The position numbers were made by a program, and so were the translations under genes. Below the pieces are notes generated by a model, which was not told where the DNA came from, made no database searches, and was given only the letters and a program-made list of their open reading frames with translations. From a virus, in IMG/VR virus record IMGVR_UViG_3300030406_004641, positions 1 through 21,972 of that record: a stretch of DNA of 21,972 nt, one strand, 5' to 3'. Shown in pieces: positions 1 to 11,500 of this stretch. The first letter of the stretch is position 1. Each line of letters begins with the position of its first letter.

Positions 1-189
1 AGAATGAGGATTTACGACAACAGTATTACCCCAGAAACACCAAAAGTGCCCGATTTTAAGGTTTCAACTGTATATTATCAAGTTGAAAACGGTCATGACC
101 GTGATGGACTGGGTTCAGAAGAGAATTATTTTTGGAAAACAGCAAAAGAAAGAGCAAAAAAAGACGAAATTGAACCAGAATTAGGATAA
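1..189 (+). CDS. Short or partial protein upstream of gp25, unidentified
   Basis: The frame is open from the first base of the window and ends at a TAA (187-189). The first ATG is at base 4, which would give 61 residues, but too little upstream sequence is visible to judge whether this is the true start or an internal Met of a longer gene. The product is hydrophilic and ends in a charged tail (KTAKERAKKDEIEPELG). It has no signal peptide, membrane segment or motif that I recognise. Its position directly before gp25 and in the same direction suggests the C-terminal end of another baseplate gene, with gp53 or gp5 the obvious candidates, but the residues do not allow a choice. Its stop codon lies inside a late-promoter-like GATAAATA. 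Confidence 0.5.
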   Translation, partial: RMRIYDNSITPETPKVPDFKVSTVYYQVENGHDRDGLGSEENYFWKTAKERAKKDEIEPELG

Positions 190-192
190 ATA
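185..192 (+). promoter_or_regulatory. Possible late promoter box GATAAATA
   Basis: This fits the NATAAATA form of T4-type late promoters described for marine T4-like phages. It overlaps the stop codon of the preceding frame and lies 50 bases before the gp25 ATG. A second box follows at 214-221, so this one may be redundant or a chance match in AT-rich DNA. Confidence 0.3.
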
Positions 193-203
193 ATAACATT
201 TAC

Positions 204-240
204 AAAAAAGTGTCATAAATAAAACAGGAAACACTTGTTT
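204..240 (+). repeat. Inverted repeat enclosing the promoter box
   Basis: The arms at 204-213 and 231-240 pair at nine of ten positions. The inner six, AAGTGT with ACACTT, are perfect, and 207 against 237 is the one mismatch. The 17-base loop contains CATAAATA and the AGGA. The stem is followed by T residues and then the gp25 ATG. It is AT-rich and only weakly terminator-like. It could form in RNA read through from upstream and cover or end near the gp25 start. Confidence 0.35.
214..221 (+). promoter_or_regulatory. Late promoter box CATAAATA upstream of gp25
   Basis: This matches seven of eight positions of the T4 late consensus TATAAATA and fits the relaxed NATAAATA form. It lies in the 52-base gap before gp25, with the expected transcription start about 6 bases downstream. 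The predicted leader is then about 14 bases. An AGGA (226-229) sits 12 bases before the ATG, which is rather far for a Shine-Dalgarno site and close to the predicted transcript start. Confidence 0.5.
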
Positions 241-241
241 T

Positions 242-643
242 ATGGCTATAAATCGGATTTCAAGGGCATTTAAGGACATAAGTTTGTCTTTTACCCCTCA
301 TCCAGTCACAAAAGATCTTACAATTCTCAAAAATGAGAATGCAATTAAGAAATCTGTAAGAAATTTAGTACAAACTATCCCAACTGAGAGGTTTTTTAAC
401 TCTGTATTGGGATCTGAGGTACGTGATAGCCTATTTGACTTCGTAGATTTTGGTACTGCATCTGTAATACAGGATCAAATCTCAAATACAATTGAAAATT
501 TTGAACCTAGAGTCGATAATGTGTCGGTTGAAGTATTACCAAGACCAGAAACAAACGAATTTGAGGTTACAGTGTTCTTTGAAATTGTTGGATTAGATGT
601 TCCCACACAAGATTTCACGTTTATACTCGAAGCAACAAGATAA
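242..643 (+). CDS. 25: Baseplate wedge subunit gp25
   Basis: This 133-residue protein is almost the same length as T4 gp25 (132), a member of the gp25/GpW/TssE family with a lysozyme-like fold but no lysozyme activity. In the baseplate it sits in the inner wedge core with gp6 and gp53, near the place where sheath assembly starts. Visible family marks are the TERFFNS..GSEVRDSLFD segment (about residues 48-66) and the EPR triplet (residues 88-90) in 'ENFEPRVDNVSVEV', the signature shared with TssE of type VI secretion. No other plausible start lies upstream in frame. The stop TAA abuts the gp6 ATG directly, so translation of the two is probably coupled. Expression is likely late, from the boxes at 185-221. 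Confidence 0.93.
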   Translation: MAINRISRAFKDISLSFTPHPVTKDLTILKNENAIKKSVRNLVQTIPTERFFNSVLGSEVRDSLFDFVDFGTASVIQDQISNTIENFEPRVDNVSVEVLPRPETNEFEVTVFFEIVGLDVPTQDFTFILEATR

Positions 644-2578
644 ATGCCTTTTACTAAGTTTACAAACCTAGATTTTGACCAAATCAAGACTTCAATCAAG
701 GATTATCTCCGTTCAAATTCAAATTTTACTGATTTTGACTTTGAAGGATCAAATTTTTCTGTTTTAATTGATACTTTAGCATATAATACGTATATTACCG
801 CATTCAACTCTAACATGATTGTTAATGAGTCGTTCTTAGACTCTGCGACAGTTCGTGAAAATGTGGTATCACTTGCTCGTAATGTCGGATATGTTCCAAG
901 ATCAAGAACTTCTGCACAAGCAACAGTATCTTTTGATATAACAACATCAGGAAACACACCAACTCATACTTTACAAGCAGGTTTAGTGTGTGTAGGTAGT
1001 GATAAGGATACAACTTTTGTTTTTTCTATACCAGAAAGTATAACAACTACAACATCTCAACTTTTTGATGGAAACGGTAATATTATATCAAGCACATCAT
1101 CATATGAAAATATTGTGATATATCAAGGAACCTACCTTACAAAGACTTTTACTGTTGATGGTTCTTTAGATCAGAGATTCATTCTTGAAAATTCATTTAT
1201 TGATACTTCAACTATTGTAGTTAAAGTAAAAGGTCCATCTGATGATACTGCGAGAGAGTATCGAAAAGTAGATAATATATTAAACATAACAAGCACTTCT
1301 GAAACATATTTAATACAAGAAGTTACAGATGAAAGATATGAACTACTATTTGGTGATGGTATTTTTGGTAAAAAAATAGATAATGAATCTCAAATTGTTG
1401 TTTCTTACATAGTAACAGATGGTGTAGATGGAAACGGTCCTTCTGCCTTTACTTACGCTGCAAGTGTTACTTCATCCAGTGATCAAGTCCTATTACCATC
1501 GACTACACCCGTAATTACAACTGTCTCAGCAGCATCTAATGGGGGTGATATCGAGTCAATTAACTCGATTAAGTATTTTGCACCTAGACTTTACTCATCA
1601 CAGTACAGAGCAGTTACATCAAGGGATTATGAAACTATAATTCAATCAATATATCCTAATACTGAATCTGTTGCAGTGGTTGGTGGTGAAGAATTAGATC
1701 CACCTGAGTTTGGAACAGTATCAATAACTATAAAACCAAAAAATGGTGAATTTGTTTCTGATTTTGATAAAATTCAAATTCTGTCTAAATTAAAAAATTA
1801 TTCATTAGCAGGTATAAATCAAAAAATAATTGATCTAAAGATATTATATGTCGAGATCGAATCTTTTGTTTACTATAATCCAGCAGAGGTATCAACTGCT
1901 GCAAATTTAAAAACACAAGTAATTAATGGACTAACTGCTTATAGTCAATCAGTTCATCTTAATAAATTTGGTGGTAGATTTAAATATAGTAAAGTTCTTA
2001 ATGTAATTGATAAGATTGATGAAGCAATATCTTCTAATATTACAAGGGTTAGAATAAGAAGAAACTTAAAGGCATTGACTAATCAATTTGCACAATACGA
2101 GTTGTGCTATGGTAATGCTTTCCGTATAAATCCAGAGGGGAAAAACATAAAAAGCACTGGATTTACAATACAAGGAGAGACTGGCACGTTATATTTGACT
2201 GACATTCCTAACAAAAATAGTGATGGGTCATTAGATGGTAGTGGAAAAGGAGTTCTTGCGGTAGTAAGAGGTGATATTCAAGTTGAGGATAATGAATTAA
2301 TTATATCATCAGCAGGTGTTGTAGATTATATTCATGGTGAAATTATTTTAAATACAATTAATATAACATCAACTATAAAATCTAATAATATAGTTGAAAT
2401 TCAAGCATTTCCAGAGTCAAATGATGTGATTGGTTTAAAGGATTTATATCTGTCATTTTCTATTACAGATAGTGAGATAAATATGATTAAAGACACTATT
2501 TCTTCTGGTGAGCAGATATCTGGTGTTGGTTATAAAGTTACTTCAAGTTATTCAAACGGAAAATTGATCAGAGGATAA
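644..2578 (+). CDS. 6: Baseplate wedge subunit gp6
   Basis: The protein is 644 residues long, close to T4 gp6 (660). It belongs to the Baseplate_J/gp6 family, whose subunits dimerise to form the inner ring of the baseplate and the clamp that holds gp7. The N-terminus carries the conserved block running from DTLAYNTYITAFNSNM through NESFLDSATVRENV to ARNVGYVPRS (about residues 42-88). The J-like core is at about 317-430, with 'RAVTSRDYETII' (from residue 322) and 'EFGTVSITIKP'. The start codon follows the gp25 stop with no spacing and has only a weak purine tract before it (AACAAGA), so re-initiation by ribosomes leaving gp25 is likely. The extreme C-terminus (GVGYKVTSSYSNGKLIRG) contains one Gly-x-Gly-Tyr motif of the kind repeated in the next two proteins. 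The 3' end also carries the ribosome binding site of the next gene. Confidence 0.94.
   Translation: MPFTKFTNLDFDQIKTSIKDYLRSNSNFTDFDFEGSNFSVLIDTLAYNTYITAFNSNMIVNESFLDSATVRENVVSLARNVGYVPRSRTSAQATVSFDITTSGNTPTHTLQAGLVCVGSDKDTTFVFSIPESITTTTSQLFDGNGNIISSTSSYENIVIYQGTYLTKTFTVDGSLDQRFILENSFIDTSTIVVKVKGPSDDTAREYRKVDNILNITSTSETYLIQEVTDERYELLFGDGIFGKKIDNESQIVVSYIVTDGVDGNGPSAFTYAASVTSSSDQVLLPSTTPVITTVSAASNGGDIESINSIKYFAPRLYSSQYRAVTSRDYETIIQSIYPNTESVAVVGGEELDPPEFGTVSITIKPKNGEFVSDFDKIQILSKLKNYSLAGINQKIIDLKILYVEIESFVYYNPAEVSTAANLKTQVINGLTAYSQSVHLNKFGGRFKYSKVLNVIDKIDEAISSNITRVRIRRNLKALTNQFAQYELCYGNAFRINPEGKNIKSTGFTIQGETGTLYLTDIPNKNSDGSLDGSGKGVLAVVRGDIQVEDNELIISSAGVVDYIHGEIILNTINITSTIKSNNIVEIQAFPESNDVIGLKDLYLSFSITDSEINMIKDTISSGEQISGVGYKVTSSYSNGKLIRG
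2476..2483 (+). promoter_or_regulatory. Possible internal late promoter GATAAATA before the giant gene
   Basis: This NATAAATA match lies inside the 3' end of gp6, ending 97 bases before the ATG of the giant gene. It is weak on its own, because the core is expected by chance several times in AT-rich DNA of this length. It gains some weight because most occurrences in the window lie within about 100 bases upstream of a gene start. Confidence 0.3.
2570..2575 (+). promoter_or_regulatory. Shine-Dalgarno AGAGGA of the giant gene
   Basis: AGAGGA lies 4 bases before the ATG at 2580 and overlaps the last codons of gp6. It is the best ribosome binding site in the window and fixes the start of the 12-kb gene. 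The gp6 stop (2576-2578) lies between the site and the start codon, so the genes are probably translationally coupled. Confidence 0.7.
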
Positions 2579-2579
2579 T

Positions 2580-5500
2580 ATGATAACAACTGGAATTGAT
2601 AAAAGAGTCAAAGTCCAACAGATAATTGAAAGTCAAATACCTGAGTTTCTTATATCTGAAAGTCCAAACGCAGTAGAATTTTTAAAACAGTATTACATCT
2701 CCCAAGAGTATCAAGGGGGTGTAATAGATTTAAGTGATAATTTAGATCAATATATTAAATTAGATAATTTAACTCCAGAGGTTGTTGTTGGAGAAACTTT
2801 ACTAACCAGTGGCATAACAACCTCATCCACAGTGGTTAACGTTGAGACTACAAAAGGATTCCCGAAAGAATATGGTCTTTTTAGAATCAATGATGAAGTA
2901 TTTACATACACTGGACTAACTACTAATACATTTACTGGATGTATTCGTGGTTTTAGTGGAATTACAACTTATCATGCTGAGAATCAACCAGATGAACTTG
3001 TTTTTACAGATTCGACTGCCACAAATCATGATGCAAATGCAACTGTAATAAATTTAAGTGCTTTATTCCTCAAAGAATTTTATAAAAAAACAAAAAGCAC
3101 TTTAACTCCTGGTTTAGAAAAAGTTGATTTTGTTAATAATTTAGATGTTAGTAATTTTATAAAAAATTCAAAATCATTATACCAATCGAAAGGAACTGAA
3201 GAATCTTTTAGAATATTATTCAATGTTTTATATAATGAGACCCCAAAGATTGTTGATTTAGAAGAATATTTACTGAAACCATCTTCTGCAGAATTTATTA
3301 GAAGAGAGATTGTTCTTGCAGAAGCAATAGTGGGTAATCCAATAAACCTTCTTGGGCAAACAATTGTCAAATCTACAGATGAAAACACACGAGCAGCTGT
3401 GTCTGAAATTGAACCTCTGACTAGAAAGGGAAAAACTTATTATAAATTAGGATTGTTTGTAGGTTTTAATGACAAAGAATCAATTGAAGGAACTTTTACA
3501 GTTCCTGGCATTACCAAATCAATAACTAATGTTTCATCAGGATCTAGTGTCATAACTGTTGATTCTACCGTTGGTTTTGGAACTACAGGTTTTGTAGTCT
3601 CTGGAGATAATACAAACATATATTATGGAAGCAAATCAATAAATCAATTTTTCGATTGTGAAAATATTTTATCTCCTATATCCACTACTGATGATGTAAG
3701 GTCAAATGAATTTTACTTTGGTTATGAAAATGGTGATTTAAGTAAAAAAGTTGAATTAAGATTAACTGGAGTTTTATCGGAATTTAAACCAACTTCAGAT
3801 ATAAGATTGTTAAGAGAAGGAGAAAAAATAAGTGTTAAAAATGTAGGTGAAAAGATACTTAATCCACAAATCAATAAATCTAGAAAACAAATCTTTGCAA
3901 ACTCATGGATATACAACACATCATCTAGATTTCAAGTAAAAAATATAAATGGTACCAATTTTGTCTTATTTACTAGAGACATTGACAAATCTAGTATTAA
4001 AGTAGGTGATGAAGTTGATATTCTCTTTAGAAATGAAGAAAATATAGCAGGAACTGGTGTCGTTAATATTGTTACTCCATCTACTCAAACAATTAATTTA
4101 GATCCATTGAGTGATGCTACAGGAATCTCAACATTTTTTGCAGATCCAAATAGAGATTACGATATAAGACGAAAAATAAAAACAGCAGATAGTTCAACTG
4201 TTGACATAGAATTTGGAAACAATGTATTAACCTCTGATATTACAAATGTTTATAATGACTCAGATCAAACAATGTATGTTGCTGCAAATTCTTTGCCTTC
4301 ATATACGATAACTGCTTCAATTCCACAATCAATAATACCAAACGCAACTGCTAATACAAATTTACAAGGTTACAACCCTAACACACTAAAATATAGTATT
4401 ATCGCATTCAACGACAATGTTAAATTTTTAACAGGGGATGAAATATCATATACTGCACAGGGAACCGTGATACCAGGTTTAGAAGAGGGTTCATATTTTG
4501 TTGAAGTGTTGAATAATAGAAAACAAATACGTTTATATAAATCAAGATCATTTATACCAATTTTAGATTTTGAAGAATTTGAATCCCTCTCAGCAAATAC
4601 AGGTTCACATACTTTTTCTTTGGTAAAAACTGTAAATCAGAAAGTTGGTGCACAAAAATATTTAAAACAGTTTCCATTAGATCCTAATATAACAAATTCA
4701 AATCTTGAAAAAACTTTACCTGGTTCAACTGGTATTTTAATCAATGGTGTTGAAATATTAAATTATAAATCTGAAGATAAAATATTTTTTGGTCCATTAG
4801 AAAATGTTAAAGTATTAAATGGTGGTAGTAATTATGATGTTGTAAATCCACCAATCTTACAAGTAAGTTCACCAGGCACTGGTAAAACGACAGCACTTGT
4901 AAGACCTGTAATTTCAGGTAGTGTTGTGGATATTCAAGTTGATCCACAAGATTTTGATATTCAAGAAGTTTTATCATTTACTATCGAAGGTGGTAATGGA
5001 TCTGGTGCTACATTTGAACCAATTTTGTCAAAAAGAAAGAGAGAATTACTTTTTGATGGTAGATTAATATCAGAGTCTGGTGGTATTGACAATATCAATG
5101 AAACTCTTACATTTTTAAGTGATCACCATATTGCGAGTGGATTGCCTTTAGTATATGATAAAAATGGAAATGACCCATTAGGTGTTGGCACAGTTGGCAA
5201 TGATGGTATTTCAGTCGTGGGTCTTGGCACAACAACATTAGTAGATAGTGCAACTTATTATCCTCTAGTTGTAAATTCAAATACTATCAAATTATTTCAA
5301 AATTTAAGTGATTATAATACTGGTATTAATACAGTTGGATTTACTACTTTTAATAAAGGTGGAACACATAAATTTAGACTTTTAAAAGAACAAAATACTC
5401 TAAGGGATGTAAGAGTTTTAAATCAAGGTGATTCTTATGAAAATAGACAATTATTTGTAAAACCAACTGGTATTAATACAAGTAATCATACAATTAATTT

Positions 5501-8500
5501 TAAAAATCATGGATTTTTTACTGGTGATAAAATAGTTTACACAACAAACGTTGGACTTGGCACAACTCAACCACAATCAATTACAGGACTCACCACATAC
5601 ACAGGAATATCTTCAACATCCATTTTTTATAACGTTCTGTCAATAGATGACAATTCATTTAGATTAACAAATGCGGGATTGGGTGGAACTCTTACAGATG
5701 ACTTTGACAGACTTAATTATATAAAATTTTCTGATCAAGGAACTGGATTTCAAGTTTTTAAATATCCTGATATAAAATTAAACATTGAATATGAATTAGC
5801 AAATACAACTGTAGGAGTAATAACAGCAACCCCAGTTATTAGAGGATCTGTTGATCAAATATATCTTTATGAAGAGGGAACTGGATATGGATCAGAAATT
5901 CTTAATTTAGAAAAACCAGTCAGTATTACTAGAAAACCTATAAAACATGCGGAGTTAAAACCAATAATTTCTAATGGTCAAATAAGTTTTGTAGAAATTC
6001 AATCAAAGGGTGAAAATTACGAAACTGCACCAGATTTAGAAGTGGTTGGTATTGGCACTGGTTTAGGAGCAAAATTAAGAGCAGTTGTTGAGAATGGTGA
6101 AATAGTTGATGTTGTGATATTAGAGGGTGGTTTACAATATCAGGATGAAAAAACTTCTATTGTCGTAAAACAACCTGGAAATGAACTAAAACTAGACATT
6201 AGTATAAGAAATTTACTCACAAACTCTTTCCAAAGATATGGAAATGAGGCATTATTAGAATCCCAAGAAAAATTAAAGTACTCATTAGTTGGATACTCTA
6301 CACAAATAGGTAATGATGCTTTTGGTGATAATGGAATTGAGCATTCACCCATAATTGGATGGGCATATGATGGTAATCCTATTTACGGTCCTTATGGATA
6401 TAGTGATCCTCAAGATGAAAATTCACCAATAAGAATTTTAACAACTGGATATGAACTTGATAAATCAAACATTATTGATAGACCATCATCATTCAATGTT
6501 GGATTTTTTGTTGATGATCACGTTTTTACTAACACAGGTGATCTAGATGTTCATAATGGTAGATATTGTAGAACACCAGAATATCCAAAAGGCACTTATG
6601 CATATTTTGTAGGTATAACATCTATTTCTCTAGAACCTGATTTTCCATATTTTATAGGTGATACTTATAGATCTACTCCTGTCATTGATAATTATAAGTC
6701 AAACCAAAAAGAATTTGATATTGAAAATTCCAATTTAGTTAGAAATACATATCCATATAAAGTATCTGATCAATTTGCAGACAATGATTTTATTGTTGAA
6801 TCTAACGAAATTTCACGACAGGTTTCAATTGTTGAATCAACTTCTTTTGGATCAGTTGATTCTATCCAAATTATTAATGATGGTGATGATTATCGTGTTG
6901 GAGAATCTGCAATTTTTGATAATACAAACACAGAAGGTGGTGGTTTAAGTGTTTCAGTTGATAGATTGAAAGGTAAAGATATTACATCAATAGAAACGAC
7001 AGTCTCTACTTATGAAAATGTTGTTTTTGTTAAAGATAGAGGTCAAGAAATATCTGCATTTATATCTACATCTCCCCCTATAAACAATGGTGATCGTGTC
7101 TCCATTAGTGGATTAAGCACTAATTCTGCATCTGGACTTAATGATTCTTTCAGAGTTTCAATATCTACAGCAAGGACATTAGTATATCAAGAGATTCCAA
7201 ACTCTGTAACAACTGGTGTAGTCACTGACATATACGTTTCAAATATTCCATCATTAATTTCTGTTGGAAGTAGCATAGGAATCGGCACTGAAAAATTACT
7301 TGTTTTGAATACTTTTGATACAAATAACATATTAAGAGTAAAAAGAGGTGCTGTCTCAGGTGTTCATACTGTTGGAACTCACATTAATTTAATACCAAAT
7401 ACATTTAGTTTAGACAATACTGGATTTGCTGTTACAGAATTTAATTCTAAATTAAACGACAAAATATTTTTTAATCCGCATGAATCTATTGGTGTAGGTA
7501 CAGTAGTTGGATTAGGTTCAACTGCTTTTTCAACTTTAGGAGAAGTAAAAAAAGTTGTATCAACTCCTCTTCAAAGTATTAGATTACCTAATCATCCGTT
7601 TAAAACAAATCAGAAAGTTACGTTAACTAAACCAAGTGCTGGATATGCATTAACTGTAAGTAAGGATGATGGAGTTACTACATTTAGCATTCCAGAATCT
7701 GGAAATAGTCAAGACGTATTTATTATCAATAAATCAGATGATTACATTGGAATAGTCACTCAAGTTGGTCTAACAACAAATACGAACGGATTGTCTTTTG
7801 TTGGGGACACTAAAGTAGGTTCTAGTAGTTTTGAATATTCTTTTGAGAGTAATTTTGAGCAGATAACAGGAAAACTTCAAAGAATACATTCTACAATAGG
7901 TGTTAAAAAATCACATGATTTAATCAATGGTGATTTAATTAATTTAAATTTAGTTTCAAATCAATCTGTTGGAATAGGAACTTCTACACATGTTAATGTA
8001 AAATATGACCCAATTAAATCAAGAATATTAATTAATCCTAAAACTTGCTCAACAAGTGGTATTAATACTACAACAAATATCATTAATTTAGTAAATCATG
8101 GATTTGATACAAGTGATAAAGTTTACTATACTTCAACTAATGTAATTGAAGGATTATCAGATAAAGAATCTTATTATGTATTTAAAATAGACGATAATCA
8201 TTTTAAATTATGTGAAACTATTATAGATTCATTCGATCCAATTCAGACTTTAGATTTACTATCTACTGGAAGTGATCATGAATTTTCTTTAATAAATCCG
8301 AAAATTGATGTGATAAGAAATAATAACTTGGTATTTGGTATTGGACATTCCTCTCTTGCAGGTTATGAATTTAAAATATTTTATGATTCTGATTTTAAAA
8401 ACGAATTTGTATCTACAGGATCTACTGATGTATTCCAAGTGACTGGAGTAGGTACAGCAGGTATTGGAACAACTAGCATTAACAAACCTACTGACGCATT

Positions 8501-11500
8501 GTTAAAATTAAATTATAGTGTAGATAATCCACAAAAATTATATTACAATGTTCAAAAAAGTGGTTATATAAGCACATCTGATTTCGTTGATGTAGTTGAC
8601 CCTTCATCAATAAATTATGGAGACAGTATTTTTAGTGGAGAATACACAATATTTAATACATCAGTAGGATCGACTTCATTTGCTATATCATTACCTGAAC
8701 AACCTGAACAAATATCATATGCTTCAACACAAACATCTACTCTAAATTATACAACAGATTCTGTAAACGCAAAAGGACCAATTAATACTCTTGCCATTAA
8801 TTTTGGGGGAGTTGGTTATAAGAAGTTGCCATCATTTGTAAGCATTGCATCCACCCAAGGTGTGAATGCTAGTTTACTACCAGATTCAAAATCAATAAAC
8901 AGAATTAATGAAGTTAGAATACTTAATCCAGGATTTGAATATTCTTCAGACAATACTCTCAGACCAGAAGCATTTGTATCTCCAATAGTTTCAATTATCA
9001 ATTCAAATACTATAACAGATGTGGAAGTAGTTTCTGGTGGTAAAAATTATACAACAGAACCAGATTTAGTTATTGTAAATCCTGATACTGGACTAGAAGA
9101 TACCACTGGATCTATTCAAGCACGTTTAAATGGTAGTGCAATTGCTAGTGCATCAATAATTGTACCTTCACGAGGATTAAGTCCTGTTACACATGAAATT
9201 TTTGCTGTTAATAATAGTAATGGTGCTACTATAAAAAATGTTGAATTTAATTCATCCACTGGTATTGTTACATGTACTTTAGTCACTCCAATTCTAGGAT
9301 TCAGCACTTCACCTTTTGTTGTGGGAGAAGAAATTTTTGTAGAAGGAATTCAACAATATACAGACAATACAGTGATTGCAGGTAATGGATTTAATTCTCA
9401 AGATAATGGATTTAAATTCTTTACGGTAACATCTATGATTAACAACAATCCTGCAACCGTAGAGTTTAATTTATCCTCAATAACAAATAATCCTGGTGTT
9501 GCAAAAACTGATCAAAACAAGTTTGCACAAATTATAAGTAAAGACGACTATCCAGTATTTAAAGTAACTCAAAAAATATTTAACTTTACTGTCGGTGAAA
9601 AATTATCAGCTTTAATAGGTGATGTATTTACACCTGTTGAATTATCAATTTCAGAATCTACGGATGAATTTATTAAAATTGTTGAAGATCAACCTGGTGC
9701 ATTTGATTTAGTGGCTGGTCAGAGAATAAGGGGTAGAAATAGTGGAAACATAGCAACCATTAATAATATATCGGTAAATAAAGGAGAATTTACGATAGAT
9801 TATTCTCTAAGACAAAATCAAGGATGGAGAGATAATATTGGTAAATTGAATCAAGATTATCAAGTATTACCAGATAATAATTATTATCAAAATTTATCTT
9901 ATTCTGTAAAAAGTTCTATAACATACGAAGATTTAATAAATCCTGTAAATAGATTACTTCATACAAGTGGTTTGAAAAATTTTGCTGATGTTGGAGTTTC
10001 ATCAGTAACCAGTGCTGGTGTAACCACAACAACTTTCCTTGATACTTTAGCACTTGATATTATTGATCAAAAACGTGTTGATACTATAAACAACTTTGAT
10101 TTTGGATTAGATATTGATACTATTAATAACAAATCTAAATTTTTAAAATTAAAAAATACAAAATTATCACCATACATTGAATGTAGGACTAATCGTGTTT
10201 TAGAAATTGATGATATAAGTTCTCTATTTTCAAATACTTCAGTTACACTTTCTAAATTCTTAGATATTCCTATAAACACAAATTATGCGAGATATTTAAT
10301 ACAATTAAGAAATCCAAATAATAAAAAAGTACAGTTATCAGATATGGTGCTGTTTAAAGATGCTGATGATGTATTTACTGCAGAACAAACAGTAGGTGTA
10401 ACAACCACATCTGATTTGGGTGATTTAAAATTTGAAATGGATTCAGCTGGTTTGGTAAGTTTAATATTCACCCCAGATGATGCTGATAACAATGATTATG
10501 ATTTAAAAATTTTCCAAAATACATTTAATACAGATTTAACTGGTATAGGCACTCAGTCAATAGGGTTTATAAACTTAATTGGAAGTAATAAAATTGTATC
10601 ATCTGGATCTTCATCAGAAATTATATCGGGTAATATAAACAATATTGATGCATTTTTCGCATCAGTTGAGGTTAATGATCCCACAACTAGTGAAACAAAC
10701 TTTGTTGAATTGTATGCTGCTCATGACGGTACAAATACTTTCTTATCAGAATTTTTGACTGATACTGAAGAGTCGTTCACTTCAAACTTGATTGGAGATT
10801 TTACAACTGGAATATCAACTGATATATTTTCTGTAAGTTTTGAGAATGATGAATTAAATGAAATCTTAGTAAGATCATCAATTATTGGTATTGGCACTAC
10901 AGCAGCAGGAATTAGCACATATAGATTTAAGTCTTCAGGGCAAATTGATGGTTCTGAGAGAACTGTAAGATTTGAATCAAATTTTGCAAATGTATCTGTA
11001 GCAACAACAGTATCTTCATTCTTACATGAAGAAGTATCAAGTTTCAAGAGTATAGTTAGAGTATCTAGTGGTTCAACAAGCGCATTACATCAAGTTTTAG
11101 TTGTGCATGATGAAACTGATACATTTACCACTCAATACCCATTTTTATCAATAGGTAGCACATCTGGTATTGGAACATTCTCATCTTCATTAAAAGGCAA
11201 TAATTTAAATTTCAATTTCCACCCTGATCCAGAATTTACAGGTGGCACAAACAATGTTCAAGTTCAGATTTTGAACAAAATATTCTATACTGATATTGAT
11301 CTATTGAATATTCCTCTTGATTTACAGTATGGGACATCTACTGAATCGTTATCAGTTGCACAATATGATGCTATCAATGGAAGTAGAGCTAATAAATCAA
11401 GTTTTATTTTACAACATAATACAAAACCAATATTCCAAAAGAACTTTAATCCATCTGATCCAAATGTTTTAAATTTATCAACTGGTGAATTTTCTATTGT

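Noticed and set aside
204-240. The inverted repeat as a standard intrinsic terminator
   Set aside because: The stem is AT-rich with a 17-base loop and only four Ts after the right arm, which is too weak to call a terminator.
3078-3096. Runs of A (here, and near 13861) as possible frameshift sites in the giant gene
   Set aside because: The zero frame stays open for 12.3 kb with consistent modules on both sides of each run, so no frameshift is needed or suggested.
3080-3388. A 102-residue minus-strand frame
   Set aside because: It is antisense to the gp7-like N-terminal segment, which is clearly the coding sense. No supporting signals.
10721-11047. A 108-residue minus-strand frame
   Set aside because: It is antisense to the tandem modules of the giant gene. 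Its composition simply mirrors the sense codons, and no promoter or ribosome binding site is visible.
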